Assembly (NCBI GenBank): GCA_903928275.1
Contig: CAIYQJ010000359.1
Location: 1 to 7,469 of the forward strand
Direction: 5' to 3'
Length of the DNA stretch: 7,469 bases
Source of the DNA: an uncultured Chloroflexota bacterium
GTDB taxonomy: Bacteria; Chloroflexota; Limnocylindria; Limnocylindrales; CSP1-4
Shown here piece after piece: positions 5,381 to 7,469 of the stretch. A program made the position numbers and the translations under genes. The notes under the pieces were generated by a model that was not told the origin of the DNA, ran no database searches, and saw nothing but the letters and a program-made list of their open reading frames with translations. Numbering within the stretch: the stretch's first letter is position 1; each line of letters opens with the position of its first letter.

Positions 5381-5713
5381 ATGCTGACACGACCCTCCGA
5401 CTTCACCGCGCTGCAGCGCGACGGGTCGTCGTGCGCGTCCGCCCTCATGTCGATCCGTGTGCGACGCACCGACATGCCCGTCGCACGCTTCGGCATCGCC
5501 ACCGGCAAGCGGGTCGGCGGCGCCGTCGTCCGCAACCGCGTGCGGCGCCGCATCCGCGAGATCCTCCGGGCCGACGCCCCCCGGCTCCGGGCCGGGTGGG
5601 ACGTCCTCATCGTCGCGCGGCCCCAGAGCGCGGCCGTCGGCCAGGCGTCGCTCGCCGAGGCACTCGACCGCCTGCTGGTCCGCTCGGGCGTGCTGCAGGA
5701 CGAGCGGCCGTGA
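5381..5713 (+). CDS. rnpA: Ribonuclease P protein component
   Basis: The 110-residue product is the protein subunit that assists RNase P RNA in trimming tRNA 5' ends. The family signature is clear at residues 43-60, KRVGGAVVRNRVRRRIRE, containing the RNR core; RPSDFTALQRDG (4-15) is the usual N-terminal segment and AGWDVLIVARP (71-81) the central strand. ATG 5381 is chosen; GTG 5378 immediately before it is equally possible. The N-terminus is a few residues shorter than most homologues, with family-like residues (RPRL) encoded just upstream without a canonical start. Its stop overlaps the yidD GTG by 4 bp. Confidence 0.95.
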   Translation: MLTRPSDFTALQRDGSSCASALMSIRVRRTDMPVARFGIATGKRVGGAVVRNRVRRRIREILRADAPRLRAGWDVLIVARPQSAAVGQASLAEALDRLLVRSGVLQDERP

Positions 5714-5928
5714 CGTCCATCGGCTCGTCCGTGGGGGTCGTCCTCATCAAGGCGTACCGCGTCCTCTTCGCCTGGCTTCCCGCGAGCTGCCGGTTCTACC
5801 CATCGTGCAGCCACTACACGGAGGAGGCCATCGTCAAGTACGGCCTGCTCCGCGGCTCCTGGCTCGGCATGAAGCGGATCGTCCGTTGCGGCCCGTGGAA
5901 CCCGGGCGGCTACGACCCCGTCCCGTGA
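5710..5928 (+). CDS. yidD: Membrane protein insertion efficiency factor YidD
   Basis: This small protein of 72 residues belongs to the YidD family, which assists YidC-dependent membrane insertion at the inner face of the membrane. The signature CRFYPSCSHY (27-36) and the C-terminal RCGPWNPGGYDPVP (59-72) are textbook. The N-terminal half can form an amphipathic helix (VLIKAYRVLFAWL). The start is GTG at 5710, forming a GTGA overlap with the rnpA stop; its TGA shares one base with the yidC ATG (TGATG). Tight packing between rnpA and yidC supports joint expression. Confidence 0.95.
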   Translation: MTSIGSSVGVVLIKAYRVLFAWLPASCRFYPSCSHYTEEAIVKYGLLRGSWLGMKRIVRCGPWNPGGYDPVP

Positions 5929-7133
5929 TGCAGCATCTCCGATCCACGGACATGCGCGCCCTCATGGCGCGCGCGGGCGGCCTCGCCCGCCTCCTCGCGC
6001 CGATCGCGCTGATCGTCCTCGTCGTCCTCGTCGTGGCGGCCTGCGTCCCGCAGGCCGGCGGCAGCACCGCCCCCGGCGCGAGCGCCACGATCCACCCGAC
6101 GCAGACGCCGCTCGTTCCCGCGAAGCCGGGCGCCGACCCGATCAGCCTGCTCGCGTGGCTCTTCACGCCGATCTTCCAGGCCCTCTTCATCGTGCTCGTC
6201 GGGATCGACCAGGTCGTGAAGGACATGGGCATCTCGATCGTCATCCTGACCCTCATCGTCCGGGTGATCCTTGTCCCGGTCTTCCGCAAGCAGATCGTCG
6301 GCCAGCGGCGGATGCAGCTTGTCCAGCCCGAGGTGAAGGCGCTCCAGCAGCGCTACAAGGGCGACAAGGCCAAGGTCCAGCAGGCGACGATGGAGCTGTA
6401 CAAGGAGCGCGGCGTCAACCCGCTCGCCGGCTGCTTCCCCACGCTCATCACGTTCCTGTTCCTCATCCCGATGTACTCGGTCATCTCCGGCGGGCTGACG
6501 AACTACAACCCGAACGCCATGCTCAACGTGCTCGGCGTCCAGGTGATCCAGCTTGACTGCCCGTCGGCCCCGGTCTACATCAACGGGCTCGTCCAGCCCT
6601 GCCTGAACACCGTCGTCCCGTGGCTCGGCGGCCTCAACGTGGCGTACCCGTCCACGCTGTTCGCCATCGCCGGGTTCGGGATCAGCTTCCTCGCGGTCAT
6701 CTCCGCGCTCCTCCAGGTCGTCCAGACCCGGATGGTCATGCCGCCGGCCACGCCGGGCGACTCGCAGGCCAAGCTGCAGGGCCAGATGATGCTGTTCGTC
6801 CCGCTCATCTCGGTCCTGTACGGCGGGATCCTCCCCGCCGGCCTCTTCATCTACTGGATCGTCACGACGATCTTCTCGATCGTCCAGCAGTACCTGATCG
6901 TGGGCTGGGGATCCCTGTTCCCGATCTTCGGGTGGATGCCAGGCTTCGCGCGCGACCACGCGCCGCGGTTCCCGGTGACCTTCCAGGCGCCCAAGCCGAA
7001 GACGCCGACCGCAGCGGGCGATGGCCAGTCCGCCGGACCCATGAGCTCTCGCTCGGACGAGGAGCGGGCCGAATCCGCCGCCTCGACCGTGCGCAAGCGC
7101 GGCCGCCAGGGCCGCCGAGGGAGACGCCGTTAG
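5928..7133 (+). CDS. yidC: YidC/OxaI family membrane protein insertase, probable lipoprotein
   Basis: The 401-residue protein inserts and folds membrane proteins, alone or with Sec. An N-terminal signal (basic residues, hydrophobic 21-38) ends in the lipobox VAAC with Cys39, so the mature form is probably lipid-anchored, as in Gram-positive YidC proteins. The insertase core follows: membrane segments near 74-95, 100-119, 164-186, 242-267 and 285-324, with the conserved groove Arg at 112 (LTLIVRVILVP) and a cytoplasmic helical hairpin at about 122-162. The external loop at 187-240 carries Cys211 and Cys225, which could pair. The tail (386-401) is rich in Arg/Lys and may contact the ribosome. 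ATG 5928 is chosen for its TGATG junction with yidD; Met9 and Met13 are alternatives. Confidence 0.95.
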   Translation: MQHLRSTDMRALMARAGGLARLLAPIALIVLVVLVVAACVPQAGGSTAPGASATIHPTQTPLVPAKPGADPISLLAWLFTPIFQALFIVLVGIDQVVKDMGISIVILTLIVRVILVPVFRKQIVGQRRMQLVQPEVKALQQRYKGDKAKVQQATMELYKERGVNPLAGCFPTLITFLFLIPMYSVISGGLTNYNPNAMLNVLGVQVIQLDCPSAPVYINGLVQPCLNTVVPWLGGLNVAYPSTLFAIAGFGISFLAVISALLQVVQTRMVMPPATPGDSQAKLQGQMMLFVPLISVLYGGILPAGLFIYWIVTTIFSIVQQYLIVGWGSLFPIFGWMPGFARDHAPRFPVTFQAPKPKTPTAAGDGQSAGPMSSRSDEERAESAASTVRKRGRQGRRGRRR

Positions 7134-7469
7134 ATGAGTACCGACGCATATCGCGAGTTCACGGGGAAGTCCGTCGAGGAGGCGATCCGCGCCGCCCGCG
7201 AGGAGTTCGGCGTGGATCTCGGCGAGCTCGACTTCGAGATCCTCACCTCGGGCAGCCGTGGCGTCCTCGGCATGGGCGCGGAGCCCGCGCGCATCATCGC
7301 GGCACCGCGCTCCGCCCTCGGCGGCTCCGCCCCCAAGCGTGAGGCCGCCCAGGCGCAGCCGCTGCCGACCCCGCCCCCGGGCGACCGCGGGCCCCGACGC
7401 GACGACCGCGGGCCGCGCCGGGACGACCGGGGCGATCGCGGGCGACACGATCCGGGTCCGTCCGCGGTC
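7134..7469 (+). CDS. jag: Jag/KhpB RNA-binding protein, N-terminal part
   Basis: The frame starts at ATG 7134, right after the yidC TAG, with GGAG at 7120-7123 ten bases upstream, and runs 112 codons to the window edge. Residues 5-55 form the Jag_N domain: EFTGKSVEEAIRAAREEFGV, then the GSRGVLGMGAEPARI turn (40-54). From about 57 a Pro/Arg/Asp-rich linker follows. The KH and R3H RNA-binding domains expected in this family would lie beyond the window, so the full domain set is not confirmed. Jag/KhpB partners KhpA as an RNA chaperone affecting cell division in Firmicutes, and it is normally encoded next to yidC, as here. Confidence 0.92.
   Translation, partial: MSTDAYREFTGKSVEEAIRAAREEFGVDLGELDFEILTSGSRGVLGMGAEPARIIAAPRSALGGSAPKREAAQAQPLPTPPPGDRGPRRDDRGPRRDDRGDRGRHDPGPSAV
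7386..7427 (+). repeat. Two tandem 21-bp units encoding RGPRRDD in the Jag linker
   Basis: Codons 85-91 and 92-98 of jag each encode RGPRRDD, followed by a related RGDRGRHD stretch. The two DNA units differ at several synonymous positions, so the repeat is older than a fresh duplication or is kept at the protein level. It forms a charged, likely disordered linker after the Jag_N domain. Confidence 0.7.

Noticed and set aside
3509..5713. Very long plus-strand frame antisense to dnaA and ending in rnpA
   Set aside because: Only its last 111 codons are real (rnpA). The remainder mirrors dnaA codons and crosses the intergenic region and rpmH in the wrong frame.
5910..7448. Long minus-strand frame opposite yidC and jag
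   Set aside because: Asp/Arg/Glu/His-rich shadow of the yidC codons with no domain; it also spans the yidC-jag boundary.
1..7469. CRISPR arrays, tRNA/rRNA genes, insertion sequences, phage or defence genes
   Set aside because: I found no spaced direct repeats, no tRNA-like cloverleaf, no transposase-like protein and no defence-family motif; the region is conserved core.

Overview
The window is the chromosomal replication-origin neighbourhood of a high-GC bacterium (roughly 70% G+C by eye). It holds nine recognisable genes in two divergent blocks. The protein sequences and the layout fit a high-GC, probably monoderm lineage. A Chloroflexota (Limnocylindria-like) origin is my best guess; an actinobacterium is less likely because the gene beyond recF-dciA is not gyrB. 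This placement is inference from gene order and style, not from a search.

Minus-strand block, reading right to left: dnaA (4768-3419), a 460-bp non-coding gap, dnaN (2957-1842), recF (1779-670), a dciA/DUF721 gene (673-356) that overlaps recF by 4 bp, and then the N-terminal 98 residues of a PP2C-like protein (294-1) cut by the window edge. The dnaA-dnaN gap carries the origin. It has one perfect high-GC DnaA box (TTGTCCACA), two TTATCCACC boxes and several degenerate boxes in the opposite orientation. A 9-bp inverted repeat, GTCATATGC/GCATATGAC, brackets the whole set. A 16-bp perfect palindrome lies between the origin and dnaN.

Plus-strand block, reading left to right: rpmH (5211-5345), rnpA (5381-5713), yidD (5710-5928), yidC (5928-7133) and the N-terminal part of jag/khpB (7134-7469, cut by the window edge). 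A strong sigma70-type promoter (TTGACA, 18 bp, TATACT) lies about 110 bp upstream of rpmH. rnpA/yidD and yidD/yidC overlap, and jag follows yidC directly, so this looks like a single operon for ribosome, RNase P and membrane-insertion functions.

Together the genes cover origin melting and initiation (DnaA at oriC), helicase loading (DciA), processivity (DnaN), gap repair (RecF), and the conserved origin-proximal L34/RNase P/YidC module. Most of this is a conserved core region. The points worth a second look are the symmetric oriC layout, the absence of any ordinary start codon for a full-length RecF, and the PP2C-like protein that seems to lack its metal-binding aspartate.
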